Positions 42,429 through 51,201 of a stretch of DNA of 64,000 nucleotides are shown here, one piece after another. Position numbers and translations under genes: made by a program. The stretch covers positions 124,001 through 188,000 of the forward strand of contig JAFVUE010000004.1 of NCBI GenBank assembly GCA_017502845.1, written 5' to 3'. A model generated the notes under the pieces. That model had not been told where the DNA came from and did not search any database. It saw nothing but the letters and a program-made list of their open reading frames with translations. The first letter of the stretch is position 1. Every line of letters begins with the position of its first letter. The DNA comes from Clostridia bacterium. Its GTDB lineage: Bacteria > Bacillota > Clostridia > UMGS1810.

Positions 42429-43010
42429 ATGGATTTTGCAAAAAGTGAAACAAAAATCAATCTTATGAGAGCATTCGCAGGAGAAAGTCAGGCGAGAAAC
42501 CGTTATAATATGGGCGCTGAACAGGCGATGAAAGAGGAACTGATTATAGTGAAAGACCTCTTTGACTATATTGCTTGTCAGGAACAGGCACACGCAAAGG
42601 TTTTTTATGATCATCTGAAAGAAGTGAATGATACAAATTTTGATATAAGCGCATCTTACCCTGTGAATGTGTATTCATCAACCAAAGACAATCTCAAAGC
42701 GGCTGTTCATAATGAACTTGAAGAACATAATAATATCTATAAAGAATTCGGTAAGATTGCTTATGACGAGGGATTCCCTGTGATTGCATCTTCATTTGAA
42801 CTTATCGGTAAGATTGAGAAGAACCATGCTGATAAATTCAATGCGTATCTGCAGAGGTTAGAGAATAACACACTCTTCGAAAGAAGCGAACAGACTGCAT
42901 GGTTCTGTACAAATTGCGGTCATGTTCATTATGGCCCCATGGCGCCGAAAAACTGTCCTGTGTGCCACCACGCAAAAGGATTCTTTTTAAGTCCCGACCT
43001 GAATAATTGA
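42429..43010 (+). CDS. rbr: Rubrerythrin
   Basis: A 193-residue non-haem iron peroxidase that removes hydrogen peroxide in anaerobes. The ferritin-like diiron domain has FAGESQARNRY, ACQEQAHAKVF and a second ligand set (VHNELEEHNNIY, IGKIEKNHADKF). The C-terminal rubredoxin domain has CTNCGHVHYG and CPVCHHAKGFF. GAAAGGCGG precedes the ATG; 15 bases after sigG. Co-transcription with sigG would be unusual, though rubrerythrins do occur in spores. Confidence 0.95.
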   Translation: MDFAKSETKINLMRAFAGESQARNRYNMGAEQAMKEELIIVKDLFDYIACQEQAHAKVFYDHLKEVNDTNFDISASYPVNVYSSTKDNLKAAVHNELEEHNNIYKEFGKIAYDEGFPVIASSFELIGKIEKNHADKFNAYLQRLENNTLFERSEQTAWFCTNCGHVHYGPMAPKNCPVCHHAKGFFLSPDLNN

Positions 43011-43048
43011 AAATAAAAAAACATATCTATCATATAGAGGTGATAGAT

Positions 43049-43279
43049 ATGTTCCGTGCATCAGATTTTAAGTATAAGGAAGTAATAAATATAGCAGACG
43101 GTCAGTGTCTTGGTTTTGTTTTTGATATGGAACTTGACGAGGAAACAGGTAAAATAGAATCCCTCGTAGTTCCCGGCAGAGAAAAAGTGAAATTTTTTCA
43201 TAAAGTTGACGGAATCGTCATCCCCTGGACGTGTATAAAAAAGTTTGGCGAGGACACAATACTAGTAGATTTGCCCTGA
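43049..43279 (+). CDS. ylmC: YlmC/YmxH-family PRC-barrel protein
   Basis: A 76-residue PRC-barrel protein (FKYKEVINIADGQCLGFVFDMELDEETGKIESLVVPG) of the YlmC/YmxH sporulation-linked family. It is usually found just downstream of sigG in Firmicutes, which matches here apart from the inserted rubrerythrin. Role unknown. ATG 43049 has GAGGTGATAG upstream; the frame from 43007 lies over the rubrerythrin end. Confidence 0.85.
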   Translation: MFRASDFKYKEVINIADGQCLGFVFDMELDEETGKIESLVVPGREKVKFFHKVDGIVIPWTCIKKFGEDTILVDLP

Positions 43280-43312
43280 AATATAATTATGCAAAACAAG
43301 GGGAGAAACATT

Positions 43313-43480
43313 ATGAGCAAAGGATTCACTACAGGTCTTATGATCGGCGCTGTTATGGGAGCGACATTCGGTATGCTTGTTGATCCCATAAACGACAAAT
43401 GCCATAAGCGTATGAACAAAACAAAAGAAAATATGTTCAAAGCCATTGGCGGAATGCTTGACGAACTTATGGGAAGATAA
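43313..43480 (+). CDS. Small glycine-rich membrane protein, YtxH-like
   Basis: A 55-residue protein with one hydrophobic, glycine-rich segment (GLMIGAVMGATFGMLV) and a basic, helical tail (CHKRMNKTKENMFKAIGG), like short YtxH or ATP-synthase-I-type membrane anchors. GGGGAGAAAC precedes the ATG. Function unknown; last gene before a terminator. Confidence 0.65.
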   Translation: MSKGFTTGLMIGAVMGATFGMLVDPINDKCHKRMNKTKENMFKAIGGMLDELMGR

Positions 43481-43487
43481 AAAACAA

Positions 43488-43516
43488 AAAGAGTAGGTGA
43501 TAATCACCTACTCTTT
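43488..43516. terminator. Bidirectional terminator
   Basis: AAAGAGTAGGTGA-TAA-TCACCTACTCTTT stem with flanking A and T tracts. It lies between the sigG group and the convergent ferredoxin gene. Confidence 0.9.
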
Positions 43517-43537
43517 TGCAATCTGATAAAAATTCAA

Positions 43538-43708
43538 TTACTGTGCGTTGGGAGCACCTACAGGGCAAACACCTGCACAAGCACCACATTCGATGCACTC
43601 GTTTTCATCGATCTGGTATTTTCCGTCAGCTTCAGAAATGCAAGATACGGGGCATTCGCCTTCGCATGCACCACAGCTGATGCAATCATCATTGATAAAA
43701 TATGCCAT
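43538..43708 (-). CDS. 2[4Fe-4S] ferredoxin
   Basis: A 56-residue bacterial ferredoxin, a soluble low-potential electron carrier. Two motifs of the form CxxCxxCxxxCP are present: CISCGACEGECP near the N-terminus and CIECGACAGVCP near the C-terminus, giving all eight cluster cysteines plus one extra. AAGGAGGTG is well placed before ATG 43708. In this window it could serve the dehydratase activase or rubrerythrin; that pairing is inference only. Confidence 0.95.
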   Translation of the reverse strand: MAYFINDDCISCGACEGECPVSCISEADGKYQIDENECIECGACAGVCPVGAPNAQ

Positions 43709-43787
43709 TGGTAACACCTCCTTATGACAAGTACATTATAGTGCATAATAAAATAAAAATCAAGAGTAATTTTCAAAAAATGATTTT

Positions 43788-44654
43788 TTACTCTAATTTT
43801 TCCAGTTCTTCCACATTTTCTATCTCTGTTTGTTTCTTGTTGCCTTTTTTAAGAACGGTAATATCCTCTGCGTTGTAGTGGGATACGGTTTTAACTCCGT
43901 TTTTGTCGAAAGTAACTGTTACATCCTTGCGGAGAACATCCACCGCAGTAACAACGCCGTCTCCGTCGGGGGTGCGGACAACACTCCAGACATTTGGAAC
44001 GACTTTGCCAAGTTCCTCATACACCTCGTATTCGTTTTTGAGGCAGCACATAAGGCGACCGCAAGTACCGGAAATTTTTCCGGGGTTCAAACTCATTCCC
44101 TGTTCCTTTGCCATTTTAACAGAAACGGGGTGGAAATCGGGCAGGTGTGTGTGGCAGCAGAAAGGTCTGCCGCATATACCGAGTCCGCCAATCATTTTTG
44201 CAACGTCGCGAACACCTATCTGGCGAAGTTCTATTCTTGTGCGTAAAAGCCCTGCAAGGTCGCGGACAAGTTCTCTGAAGTCAACTCTGCCGTCGGCTGT
44301 GAAATAAAAGAGAATCTTGCTTCTGTCAAACATATATTCGGTGCAAACGAGTTTCATGTCAAGTTTGTGTTGTGCTATCTGGTCAGCGCAAACTTTGAAT
44401 GCTTCTTTCTCGTCAGCATTGTTCTTTTCAATCTGGGCGAGGTCTGCTTCAGTTGCTTTGCGGAGAATGGGTTTGAGTTCCGCAACCAACTGGTCCTCAC
44501 TTATCTGTTTTTTGTCCATCACCACAGTGCCGTACTCAACGCCACGGGCGGTTTCAACTATAACAGTATCGCCCTTGACGGTTTCTTCAGCGCAAGGGCT
44601 GAAGTAATAAGTTTTCGGCTTGGTGGCAAATCTGACACCTACTACATCTATCAT
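43788..44654 (-). CDS. ricT: PSP1-domain regulator RicT (YaaT)
   Basis: A 288-residue cytoplasmic protein. The PSP1 C-terminal core is clear (DVAKMIGGLGICGRPFCCHTHLPDFHPVSVKMAKEQGMSLNPGKISGTCGRLMCCL); its CxxxxCC...C pattern binds [4Fe-4S] clusters in the B. subtilis RicAFT complex. There RicT promotes RNase Y-dependent mRNA maturation and Spo0A phosphorylation. The darA-holB-ricT order is as in Bacillus. It starts 33 bases after the holB stop, across a short dispersed repeat. Confidence 0.9.
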   Translation of the reverse strand: MIDVVGVRFATKPKTYYFSPCAEETVKGDTVIVETARGVEYGTVVMDKKQISEDQLVAELKPILRKATEADLAQIEKNNADEKEAFKVCADQIAQHKLDMKLVCTEYMFDRSKILFYFTADGRVDFRELVRDLAGLLRTRIELRQIGVRDVAKMIGGLGICGRPFCCHTHLPDFHPVSVKMAKEQGMSLNPGKISGTCGRLMCCLKNEYEVYEELGKVVPNVWSVVRTPDGDGVVTAVDVLRKDVTVTFDKNGVKTVSHYNAEDITVLKKGNKKQTEIENVEELEKLE

Positions 44655-44670
44655 TTGTTTCCTCCTGGGT

Positions 44671-44703
44671 TTAAGCAGGTGCGGGTACTAACACATCTGC
44701 TTA
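44671..44703. repeat. Solo copy of the TAAGCAGATG repeat between holB and ricT
   Basis: TTAAGCAGGTG, a 10-base loop region, then CACATCTGCTTA: an imperfect hairpin. Its right half matches the terminal repeat of the 54975-55251 element and the copy at 38783. It supplies the TAG stop and last residues (QMC) of holB. Confidence 0.7.
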
Positions 44704-45668
44704 TTGTTTCCATTTTTCATGGCGTTTCGTGCGCGTATAAACATGGACTGAACGGCAAGGTTGAAATTACCGTATTTGCCCATACCCCGTTCTGCTTCAA
44801 GCACAGATTCGATTGCTCTCATGCAAGTGGCGGGTGTTAATACTGCCGAAACGGCATTTATCGTGTTTGCCTTGTCGGCATTTATAATAAACGGTGTAAG
44901 TCCGTTTTTCTTGCACATAACATCACGCAGTACATATAGCGTTATAGTAAAAAGGTCTTCTTTTCTTTCTTTGTTTGCTTCAAAGAAATCAACTGCATCG
45001 TAGAGTGCTTCGTCGCCATCTGTAAAGACCTTTGCCACAACATCAACTGCGTTGTTTCGAAATTCCTTAAATTCCTCATCGGCGCATATGCGGATGAGGG
45101 TTCCGGGATTGCCTTTGCAATAAGTCAGTTCAAATCCCCCACAATCGGGCACTATCTTTGAAAGTACCTCTTTTGGTAAGGGGGAGAGTTTTAATATCTG
45201 CGACCTTGATGTAATAGTCCGCAGAAGTTGTGCTTTCTGTTTGCAGAGTAATAAAAACAGTACTCCTTTAGGCGGTTCTTCGATAACTTTCAGCAGAGCA
45301 TTCTGCGCCTGAACTGTTAAAAGATCGGCATCGTGGATTATAAAAACATGTCTGCCGCCATGAACACTGCGGTATGCCACGGTTGAAATAAAATCCCGCA
45401 CGGCGTCTACGCCTATGGATGCTTTTCCATCGGCTGATAAAACAGTTATGTCGGGATTAACTTCGGCAATGGTCTGTTTGCATTGTTTGCACTCGCCACA
45501 GGCAGTACCCTCAGCACAGACAGCCATTGCAGCAAAATAACCGGCAAGGGTTTTTTTACCAATGCCGGTATCGCCCTCTATAATATAAGCGTGGCCGAGA
45601 GAATCCTCACGGATTGCCTTTTTGAAAAAACCGACCAGCTTATCCTGCCCTAAAGGTGGTGTAATCAA
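44688..45668 (-). CDS. holB: DNA polymerase III delta' subunit
   Basis: A 326-residue clamp-loader subunit. Features: GDTGIGKKTLAGYFAA (P-loop-like), zinc site CGECKQCKQ, HDADLLTVQAQNALLKVIEEPP (Walker B/SRC region) and the LRTITSRSQIL sensor motif. The start is TTG 45668, overlapping the darA stop (TTGA). The C-terminal residues QMC and the TAG stop are supplied by the dispersed repeat, so the native C-terminus may have been altered. Confidence 0.9.
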   Translation of the reverse strand: MITPPLGQDKLVGFFKKAIREDSLGHAYIIEGDTGIGKKTLAGYFAAMAVCAEGTACGECKQCKQTIAEVNPDITVLSADGKASIGVDAVRDFISTVAYRSVHGGRHVFIIHDADLLTVQAQNALLKVIEEPPKGVLFLLLCKQKAQLLRTITSRSQILKLSPLPKEVLSKIVPDCGGFELTYCKGNPGTLIRICADEEFKEFRNNAVDVVAKVFTDGDEALYDAVDFFEANKERKEDLFTITLYVLRDVMCKKNGLTPFIINADKANTINAVSAVLTPATCMRAIESVLEAERGMGKYGNFNLAVQSMFIRARNAMKNGNNKQMC

Positions 45669-45991
45669 ACTTTTTCAAACCTTTCCACATCCATAACGAA
45701 TATGGTTGCGCCACCCACTTCAATCTCGATGGGGTAAGGAGTATAAGCTCCTGTAGCACCGATAGGCATGGGAGAAGTAGCAATCTGCTTTCTTCTGTGG
45801 CTTTTTTCGGAAATAATCTTAATAGCGTCGTCCACCTTGTCTTCGTCAGTACCGATAATCATAGTAACGTTACCGGCTCTTAAGAAACCACCGGTGGTAG
45901 CGAGTTTTGTAACTGAGAATCCACCTCTGTTGAGTTCGCTTAAAACTTTGTTAGCATCTTCGTCATTAACGATAGCGAGGATTAACTTCAT
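45665..45991 (-). CDS. darA: Cyclic-di-AMP receptor protein DarA/PstA (YaaQ)
   Basis: A 108-residue PII-like signalling protein. It shows MKLILAIVNDEDANKVLSEL, GFSVTKLATTGGFLRAGNVTMIIG and a C-terminal EIEVGGATIFVMDVERFEKV. Members bind c-di-AMP; their downstream target is not settled. ATG 45991 has AAGGAGATGATTTT upstream; an open frame to 46042 lacks a site. First gene of the darA-holB-ricT operon. Confidence 0.92.
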   Translation of the reverse strand: MKLILAIVNDEDANKVLSELNRGGFSVTKLATTGGFLRAGNVTMIIGTDEDKVDDAIKIISEKSHRRKQIATSPMPIGATGAYTPYPIEIEVGGATIFVMDVERFEKV

Positions 45992-46060
45992 AAAAATCAT
46001 CTCCTTTTTATTAATTATATAACATACACTCAAAAAAATCAAGAAAAATTATATGGGCGA

Positions 46061-46089
46061 TTGATAAAGACGTTGCTTTATGATATAAT
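46061..46089 (+). promoter_or_regulatory. Promoter of the M14 peptidase operon
   Basis: TTGATA (46061-46066), a 17-base spacer and TATAAT (46084-46089). The GTAGGG palindrome at 46116 falls within the leader. Confidence 0.75.
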
Positions 46090-46115
46090 GATGTTGGCGG
46101 ATTTTCACAAATATC

Positions 46116-46143
46116 GTAGGGGCGATTCACGAATCGCCCGTTA
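46116..46143. repeat. GTAGGG-type short palindromic repeat (copy B)
   Basis: GTAGG followed by GGGCGATTC-ac-GAATCGCCC (46120-46139) and G. It lies in the 5' leader of the M14 peptidase mRNA. Confidence 0.75.
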
Positions 46144-46208
46144 TTCCCCAAACCAAGGTAAACTCCACAACTCTTTCTACATATAATAACATGTAGGAGG
46201 TGTTTTCA

Positions 46209-47093
46209 TTGGATTATAATAATTTTGATTATGAAAAACTGACACAGGTGTTCACAGGTCTTGACGAGCGTTATGCCAATGTGTTTTCCTTTGGCAAGAG
46301 TGTGCAGGGCAGAGAACTCTGGTGTGCGGGAATCGGTGGCGGAGAGAAAAAAGTTTTCTTAAACGGTGCCCATCATTCTCTTGAATGGATAACCGCATCG
46401 CTTTTAGCCAACTGGTGCGCTGATTACGTTGATGCAATCAAATCGGGAGGAGACATCGGCGGTGTGAATGCACGTCGGCTTTACAGTAAATGTACATATT
46501 ATATAGCACCCATGATAAACCCCGACGGCGTGGAGCTTGTTGTGAACGGATTGAACCCCAACAATCCTGCCTTTGAATCGGTTACTGAACTTCTTGACGG
46601 ACAGGACGTTGACAAGGTGTGGCAGGCGAATATCAACGGCGTTGACTTAAATCACAATTACGACGCTCTCTTTTATGAATATGTTGAGATTGCACGCAGG
46701 GCAGGTTACGGCAAACCCGGCCCAAGGCGTTATCCCGGTGTTGCACCCTTTGACCAACCGGAAACGGAAGCCGTCAGAAAACTTGTCCTTGAGGAAGAAT
46801 TCCCATTTTCTATTGCATTTCATTCACAGGGGGAAGTAATATACTGGTCTTTTGAAGATAAGGGCTTTGTTGATATTGGCAGAGAACTTGCAGATGCCTC
46901 GGGTTATTCTCTCGATACTGCAACGGGAATAAGTTCCTATTCGGGCTTCAAAGACTGGTATCTTGATAAATTCAATCTACCCTCGTTTACGGTAGAGGTT
47001 GGTATGGGAACGAATCCTCTCCCATTTGAACAGTTTGAAAGTATAAAGGAAGCGTGTTATCCTATGATAGCCCGTTGTGCCGAACTGGTATAA
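46209..47093 (+). CDS. M14-family zinc carboxypeptidase
   Basis: A 294-residue metallopeptidase without signal peptide. Zinc ligands: NGAHHSLEWI (HxxE) and the later FHSQGEVIYW (His); substrate and catalytic motifs MINPDGVELV, GVDLNHNYD and FTVEVGMG with the general-base Glu. It resembles gamma-D-glutamyl-meso-diaminopimelate peptidases, which trim peptidoglycan peptides, but lacks LysM domains, so it probably acts on recycled muropeptides in the cytoplasm. TTG 46209 is chosen, 9 bases after AGGAGG; GTG 46200 overlaps that site. Confidence 0.85.
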   Translation: MDYNNFDYEKLTQVFTGLDERYANVFSFGKSVQGRELWCAGIGGGEKKVFLNGAHHSLEWITASLLANWCADYVDAIKSGGDIGGVNARRLYSKCTYYIAPMINPDGVELVVNGLNPNNPAFESVTELLDGQDVDKVWQANINGVDLNHNYDALFYEYVEIARRAGYGKPGPRRYPGVAPFDQPETEAVRKLVLEEEFPFSIAFHSQGEVIYWSFEDKGFVDIGRELADASGYSLDTATGISSYSGFKDWYLDKFNLPSFTVEVGMGTNPLPFEQFESIKEACYPMIARCAELV

Positions 47094-47108
47094 TATAAGG
47101 AGATACAA

Positions 47109-48080
47109 ATGAAGAAAAAAATCATAGCGGCTGTAGTTTGTGCGGCTGTTGTAATCTGCGGTGTTGCCCTTGTGAACAAAAAGGAATATTCCCGCACGGA
47201 ATATATGCTAAACACCGTTATCACAATCACTGCAAATGACAAAGATGCGGTTGCAGAATGTTTTAACGAAATCCGCCGTATAGAAAATCTTTTGAGTGCG
47301 TATCTTCCGAACAGCGAAGTGTCGGCGATAAATTCTGCCCCTTACGGCACTCCTGTAAAGGTAAGCGAGGAAACCTTTGCTCTTATCAAAAAGGCAGAGG
47401 AATACCGAGTGCTGACAGACGGTGCATTTGATATAACAATAAAACCCGTTGCCGACTTGTGGGATGTTTCGGGAGAGGGATATGTTCCGACGGATGATGA
47501 ACTAAACGAAAAACTTTCTCTCGTTGCACCAATCATATTGGATGAAGAAAACCTTACCGTAACATTGCCTATAGATGGAATGGCAATTGACCTTGGGGGT
47601 ATTGCCAAGGGCTATGCAGGGGACAGAATCCGTGAAATACTTGCATCCCACGGAGTAAAATCCGCCATTGCCGACCTTGGGGGGAATATTGTAACTGTTG
47701 GAAAAAACCGCAACAAACCGTGGAAGATAGGGATTCAGGATCCCTCTGCTCCGAGAGGAACGGTTTGCGCTTATATAGATATTGAAGATAAATTCGTAGT
47801 TACATCAGGTGGCTACGAAAGGTATTTTGAAAAAGACGGACAAACTTACCACCATATATTCGATCCTACAACGGGACGGAATCCTGAAAATAATGTTTTA
47901 AGTGTAACCGTTGTTTCCGATGACTGCACTCTTGCTGATGCACTTTCAACTGCGTGTTTTGTTGCAGGTAAGGATAAAGCACTTGAACTTGCGGAAAAAT
48001 GCGGTGTTGAGATTGTTGTCTGTACAACTGACGGAATATTTTCTACCAATAATATAAATATACATACGGAGGAGAAATAA
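47109..48080 (+). CDS. apbE: FAD:protein FMN transferase ApbE
   Basis: A 323-residue membrane-anchored flavin transferase that attaches FMN covalently to threonine of exported redox proteins. An N-terminal hydrophobic anchor (IIAAVVCAAVVICGVALV) is followed by the ApbE core: MLNTVITITA, RIENLLSAYLPNSEVSAIN, AIDLGGIAKGYAGDRI, ADLGGNIVTVG, and HHIFDPTTG with metal-binding DDCTLADALSTACFV. The lipobox is poor, so I call it an uncleaved anchor. No flavinylated partner is visible in the window. Confidence 0.93.
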   Translation: MKKKIIAAVVCAAVVICGVALVNKKEYSRTEYMLNTVITITANDKDAVAECFNEIRRIENLLSAYLPNSEVSAINSAPYGTPVKVSEETFALIKKAEEYRVLTDGAFDITIKPVADLWDVSGEGYVPTDDELNEKLSLVAPIILDEENLTVTLPIDGMAIDLGGIAKGYAGDRIREILASHGVKSAIADLGGNIVTVGKNRNKPWKIGIQDPSAPRGTVCAYIDIEDKFVVTSGGYERYFEKDGQTYHHIFDPTTGRNPENNVLSVTVVSDDCTLADALSTACFVAGKDKALELAEKCGVEIVVCTTDGIFSTNNINIHTEEK

Positions 48081-49193
48081 ATGATACTTATAAAAAATGC
48101 CAATGTCTATACAATGGATAAGCAGGGACTTATCGAAAATGGCTATGTTCTTATTGACGGAGATAAGATTTCCTCCGTGGGCAGTATGAAAGACGTTCCC
48201 AATGTGGAGGCAGAGGTTATTGATGCTGACGGAAAGAGCGTAACACCCGGTTTCATTGATGCTCATTGCCATCTTGGTATGTGGGAAGATTCTCTTGCAT
48301 TTGAGGGGGATGACGGAAACGAAAGCACTTCAGCGGTTACGCCGTATCTTCGTGCTATTGACGGAATGAATGTCTCCGATGTAACCTTTGCCGAATCCCT
48401 TGCCGTAGGTGTAACAACTGCCTGTATCGGTCCCGGTAGTGCAAACCCTGTTGCGGGAGTGTTCTCTACACTTCATACATACGGCAATATTGCAGACGAA
48501 ATGCTGATTACCCCCGTTGCGGCTATGAAATTCTCCCTCGGCGAAAATCCAAAACTCGTTCACGGTAAAAAAGGCAAAGAACCTGTAACCCGTATGGGTA
48601 TTGCGGCAATGATAAGGGAAGCCCTTTATAACGCAAAGACAAATAAAAAAGATTTCCGTAATGCCAACCTTAAAGAAGTGCTTGATGCAAAACTTCTTTC
48701 AAAGTTCCACGCACACCGTGCCGATGATATATGCACCCCTGTCCGCATCGGAAAGGAATTTAATCTTAACTATAGTATAGAACACGCAACCGATGCTCTT
48801 GCTGTTGCAGATTATCTTAAGGAAAACGATGTTCCGTTAAATATCGGTCCGCTTTTCACAGACCGTAGTAAACCGGAAATGAAGAGTTTGTCCTTTGACA
48901 CTCCTGCAAAACTTCTGGAAAAGGGTTTAAGGGTTGCCCTTATTTCCGATCATCCTGCATCAAACGGCAATCTGCTTCCACTTACTGCATCGTATCTTAT
49001 GCGTAGCGGCATAAGTGAATATACGGCACTTGAAACCATAACAATCAACGCCGCTGAAAATATAATTATAGATGACCTTTACGGTTCCATTACCCCCGGA
49101 AAGAAAGCAGATATTCTTCTTATCAATGGCACACCACTTGCCCTTATGAGTAAGCTGGAGCAAATATTTGTAAACGGAAGGAAAATAATGTAA
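48081..49193 (+). CDS. Metal-dependent amidohydrolase (imidazolonepropionase-like)
   Basis: A 370-residue TIM-barrel amidohydrolase. Metal ligands: DAHCHLGMWED (HxH), KFHAHRADDI (His), NYSIEHATDA (His) and ISDHPASNG (Asp). A C-terminal beta-sandwich ends SITPGKKADILLINGTPL. Such enzymes hydrolyse cyclic amides or peptides, as prolidase-like and imidazolonepropionase-like forms do; substrate unknown. It starts directly at the apbE stop with GGAGGAGAAA upstream. Confidence 0.87.
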   Translation: MILIKNANVYTMDKQGLIENGYVLIDGDKISSVGSMKDVPNVEAEVIDADGKSVTPGFIDAHCHLGMWEDSLAFEGDDGNESTSAVTPYLRAIDGMNVSDVTFAESLAVGVTTACIGPGSANPVAGVFSTLHTYGNIADEMLITPVAAMKFSLGENPKLVHGKKGKEPVTRMGIAAMIREALYNAKTNKKDFRNANLKEVLDAKLLSKFHAHRADDICTPVRIGKEFNLNYSIEHATDALAVADYLKENDVPLNIGPLFTDRSKPEMKSLSFDTPAKLLEKGLRVALISDHPASNGNLLPLTASYLMRSGISEYTALETITINAAENIIIDDLYGSITPGKKADILLINGTPLALMSKLEQIFVNGRKIM

Positions 49194-49215
49194 ATAAAAA
49201 GCAAAATAAATCCAT

Positions 49216-49257
49216 GAATATATCCGTCTTTGTACCTTGACGGATATATTTTTTTAC
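49216..49257 (+). terminator. Rho-independent terminator
   Basis: ATATATCCGTC / GACGGATATAT stem followed by TTTTTTT; it ends the M14-apbE-amidohydrolase run. Confidence 0.85.
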
Positions 49258-49366
49258 ATTTCGAAAAGTTGAACAATATCTTATTGTGCAATTGCCCAAA
49301 ATATTTATTTATTTTTGTAAGAACTTACAAAATGCTTGAAATACAGAAAAAAACCAAAAACAACTC

Positions 49367-49395
49367 TTGAATTTTTTTGTATTTGCCTTTATAAT
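49367..49395 (+). promoter_or_regulatory. Promoter of the first surface-protein gene
   Basis: TTGAAT (49367-49372), a 17-base spacer and TATAAT (49390-49395). A roughly 75-base leader follows. Confidence 0.7.
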
Positions 49396-49474
49396 TTATA
49401 GTGTGTATTGTTATATTACAAATTTTTCTTTGCTCACAGTAGTAAAGATACATTTTTGAGAGGAGATGTAAGAA

Positions 49475-51151
49475 ATGAAACTCAGAAAGATTTTGACAAG
49501 CGCATTCGTTCTTCTCGTTTGCGTGGCAATGCTTTCTACCAATGTTCTCGCTGCCAGCGTATCTATCGCTACAGGCGTTGACGAGGACGGCAAACTGAAA
49601 GTTACACTTTCCGGCGATGCAACCGGTCAGGTTACTTTCCTGGCTACAGATGCTTCTGTTGCTCTTGCAAGTGTTGACGGTGCTGATATTCAGTACATCG
49701 ACCAGATTGACAAGGCATCAAGCGATCGCATCATCACATTCGCACAGCGTACAGGTGGCGAAAACCTTGTTAACATTTACGCAGGTGGCGAAAACGTTAC
49801 AACATACGCTTCAGTAGCAAACGTATACATTGTGGCTGATGCAGAGGTTGTAGACGCTGATTATGTATATGAATGTGCAGCAATTGCTGAAGAATTTGAG
49901 TCTGCAGACCTTACAGCATTCTTTACAGCAAACGATCTCGTTGTTGACTATCGTGCAGTTGGTTCACTCGCATCTGCTGATGCTGAGCAGATCACATTCT
50001 CAGCTGCAAATGCTGACGATTTCGATTTTGAAATAGGCGAACCCACAGGTTCAGTTTATCCCGTAGCAGTTACATACAAGGGTTCCGCTGCAGGTTCTGT
50101 AGAAGTTACAGCAGTAACTCCTTCCCCCGTAGTATCTATCGCTGCTGAAATCCCCGAGTATGATGCAGTTGTATGGGTAGAAGAAGGCACTGACGCTGAC
50201 GGCGAAGTTGCTGCTGTTGAAGCTGCTGCAAAAGACGTTGCAATCGTTGTTACAGCTACACGTGAAGATACAACAACATTCGTTGTTGATAATGACAACC
50301 TCACATACGACGTTAACGAAGTAGAGGGAGACCTCGTAGTAACTGTTTCATACGCAGGTTTTGAAGCTCCCCAGACACTTACTTTTGAAGTAAGAGAGAG
50401 AGCTATCGAAAGCGCTGAAGTTACAGTTAACACAGGCGTTAATATGAAAGTTCCCAGCATTGCTGATGTAGATGCAGGTGTTGTTGAGGAATACCTCGCA
50501 GAAAACCTCAAAGCAAGTGAATTCGCAGCTAAATATATCTGGAATGATGACGCTGAAACAGCAATCGCATTGAGCGCTCTCACATTCACAGCTACAGCAG
50601 GCGAAGACAACACATGGAACGTAGCAGTTGCAGAAGAAAAAGGTCTCCTCAACGCTACAATCGTTGTTACACTTGAAGAAGTTTCACTCACAACAATCAC
50701 CGGTTCTGTAACAGTTCAGGATAAGACAGCTCAGGTTGCTGATGACTTTGAAGATGCTATTCCTGTAGGCGCAGTTGTTACTGCAATGCCTTATAGTGAT
50801 GAAACAATGGGTAACGTTACTAACACATATGACAACTTCAGTGCTTATGCAACAGTTGTAGATGCTGACGGTAACTTCACTCTCGAAGTTGACCCTGGTC
50901 ACTATATGGTAATCATCACACACACCAAATACATCAACTACTACGGCGATATCTTCCTTTCCAGAACAGTTATGGATGATGAGGCAGTATATGATGTAAC
51001 ACTTGATCAGGTGGGCGACAACTACGATATCGGAACAGCAGAACTCAGATATGCATTCTTCGGTGACCTTAATGCCGACGGTACACTCAACGGCTTCGAT
51101 AGTGGTTACTATACACAGAACTTCGGTTTGACAGTTCCCGCACTTGACTAA
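49475..51151 (+). CDS. Secreted surface protein with regulatory-like domain and half dockerin
   Basis: A 558-residue exported protein, signal peptide ending near NVLA (about residue 26). Most of it is acidic, Ala/Val/Thr-rich beta-sandwich sequence with no clear family. Residues about 410-510 look like a carboxypeptidase-regulatory (CnaB-like) domain (GSVTVQDKTAQV ... VVDADGNFTLEVDPGHYMVIITHTKYINYYGDI). The end, AFFGDLNADGTLNGFDSGYYTQNFG, is one calcium-binding F-hand of a type I dockerin; a full dockerin has two. Ends 11 residues later, so binding to a cohesin is uncertain. AGGAGATG precedes the ATG. Confidence 0.75.
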   Translation: MKLRKILTSAFVLLVCVAMLSTNVLAASVSIATGVDEDGKLKVTLSGDATGQVTFLATDASVALASVDGADIQYIDQIDKASSDRIITFAQRTGGENLVNIYAGGENVTTYASVANVYIVADAEVVDADYVYECAAIAEEFESADLTAFFTANDLVVDYRAVGSLASADAEQITFSAANADDFDFEIGEPTGSVYPVAVTYKGSAAGSVEVTAVTPSPVVSIAAEIPEYDAVVWVEEGTDADGEVAAVEAAAKDVAIVVTATREDTTTFVVDNDNLTYDVNEVEGDLVVTVSYAGFEAPQTLTFEVRERAIESAEVTVNTGVNMKVPSIADVDAGVVEEYLAENLKASEFAAKYIWNDDAETAIALSALTFTATAGEDNTWNVAVAEEKGLLNATIVVTLEEVSLTTITGSVTVQDKTAQVADDFEDAIPVGAVVTAMPYSDETMGNVTNTYDNFSAYATVVDADGNFTLEVDPGHYMVIITHTKYINYYGDIFLSRTVMDDEAVYDVTLDQVGDNYDIGTAELRYAFFGDLNADGTLNGFDSGYYTQNFGLTVPALD

Positions 51152-51174
51152 TATTTATCCGATTGACTCAATCG

Positions 51175-51201
51175 CTACCCTGCTGATTTACAGCAGGGTA
51201 G
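51175..51201. other. Hairpin between the two surface-protein genes
   Basis: CTACCCTGCTG-ATTTA-CAGCAGGGTAG, a perfect 11-bp stem in the 98-base gap. No T tract follows, so it is more likely an mRNA-stabilising or processing structure than a strong terminator. Confidence 0.65.

Noticed and set aside
43558-43776. 72-residue minus-strand frame at this place
   Set aside because: It overlaps the ferredoxin at 43538-43708 in another frame, and the ferredoxin has all eight cysteines and an ideal ribosome-binding site.
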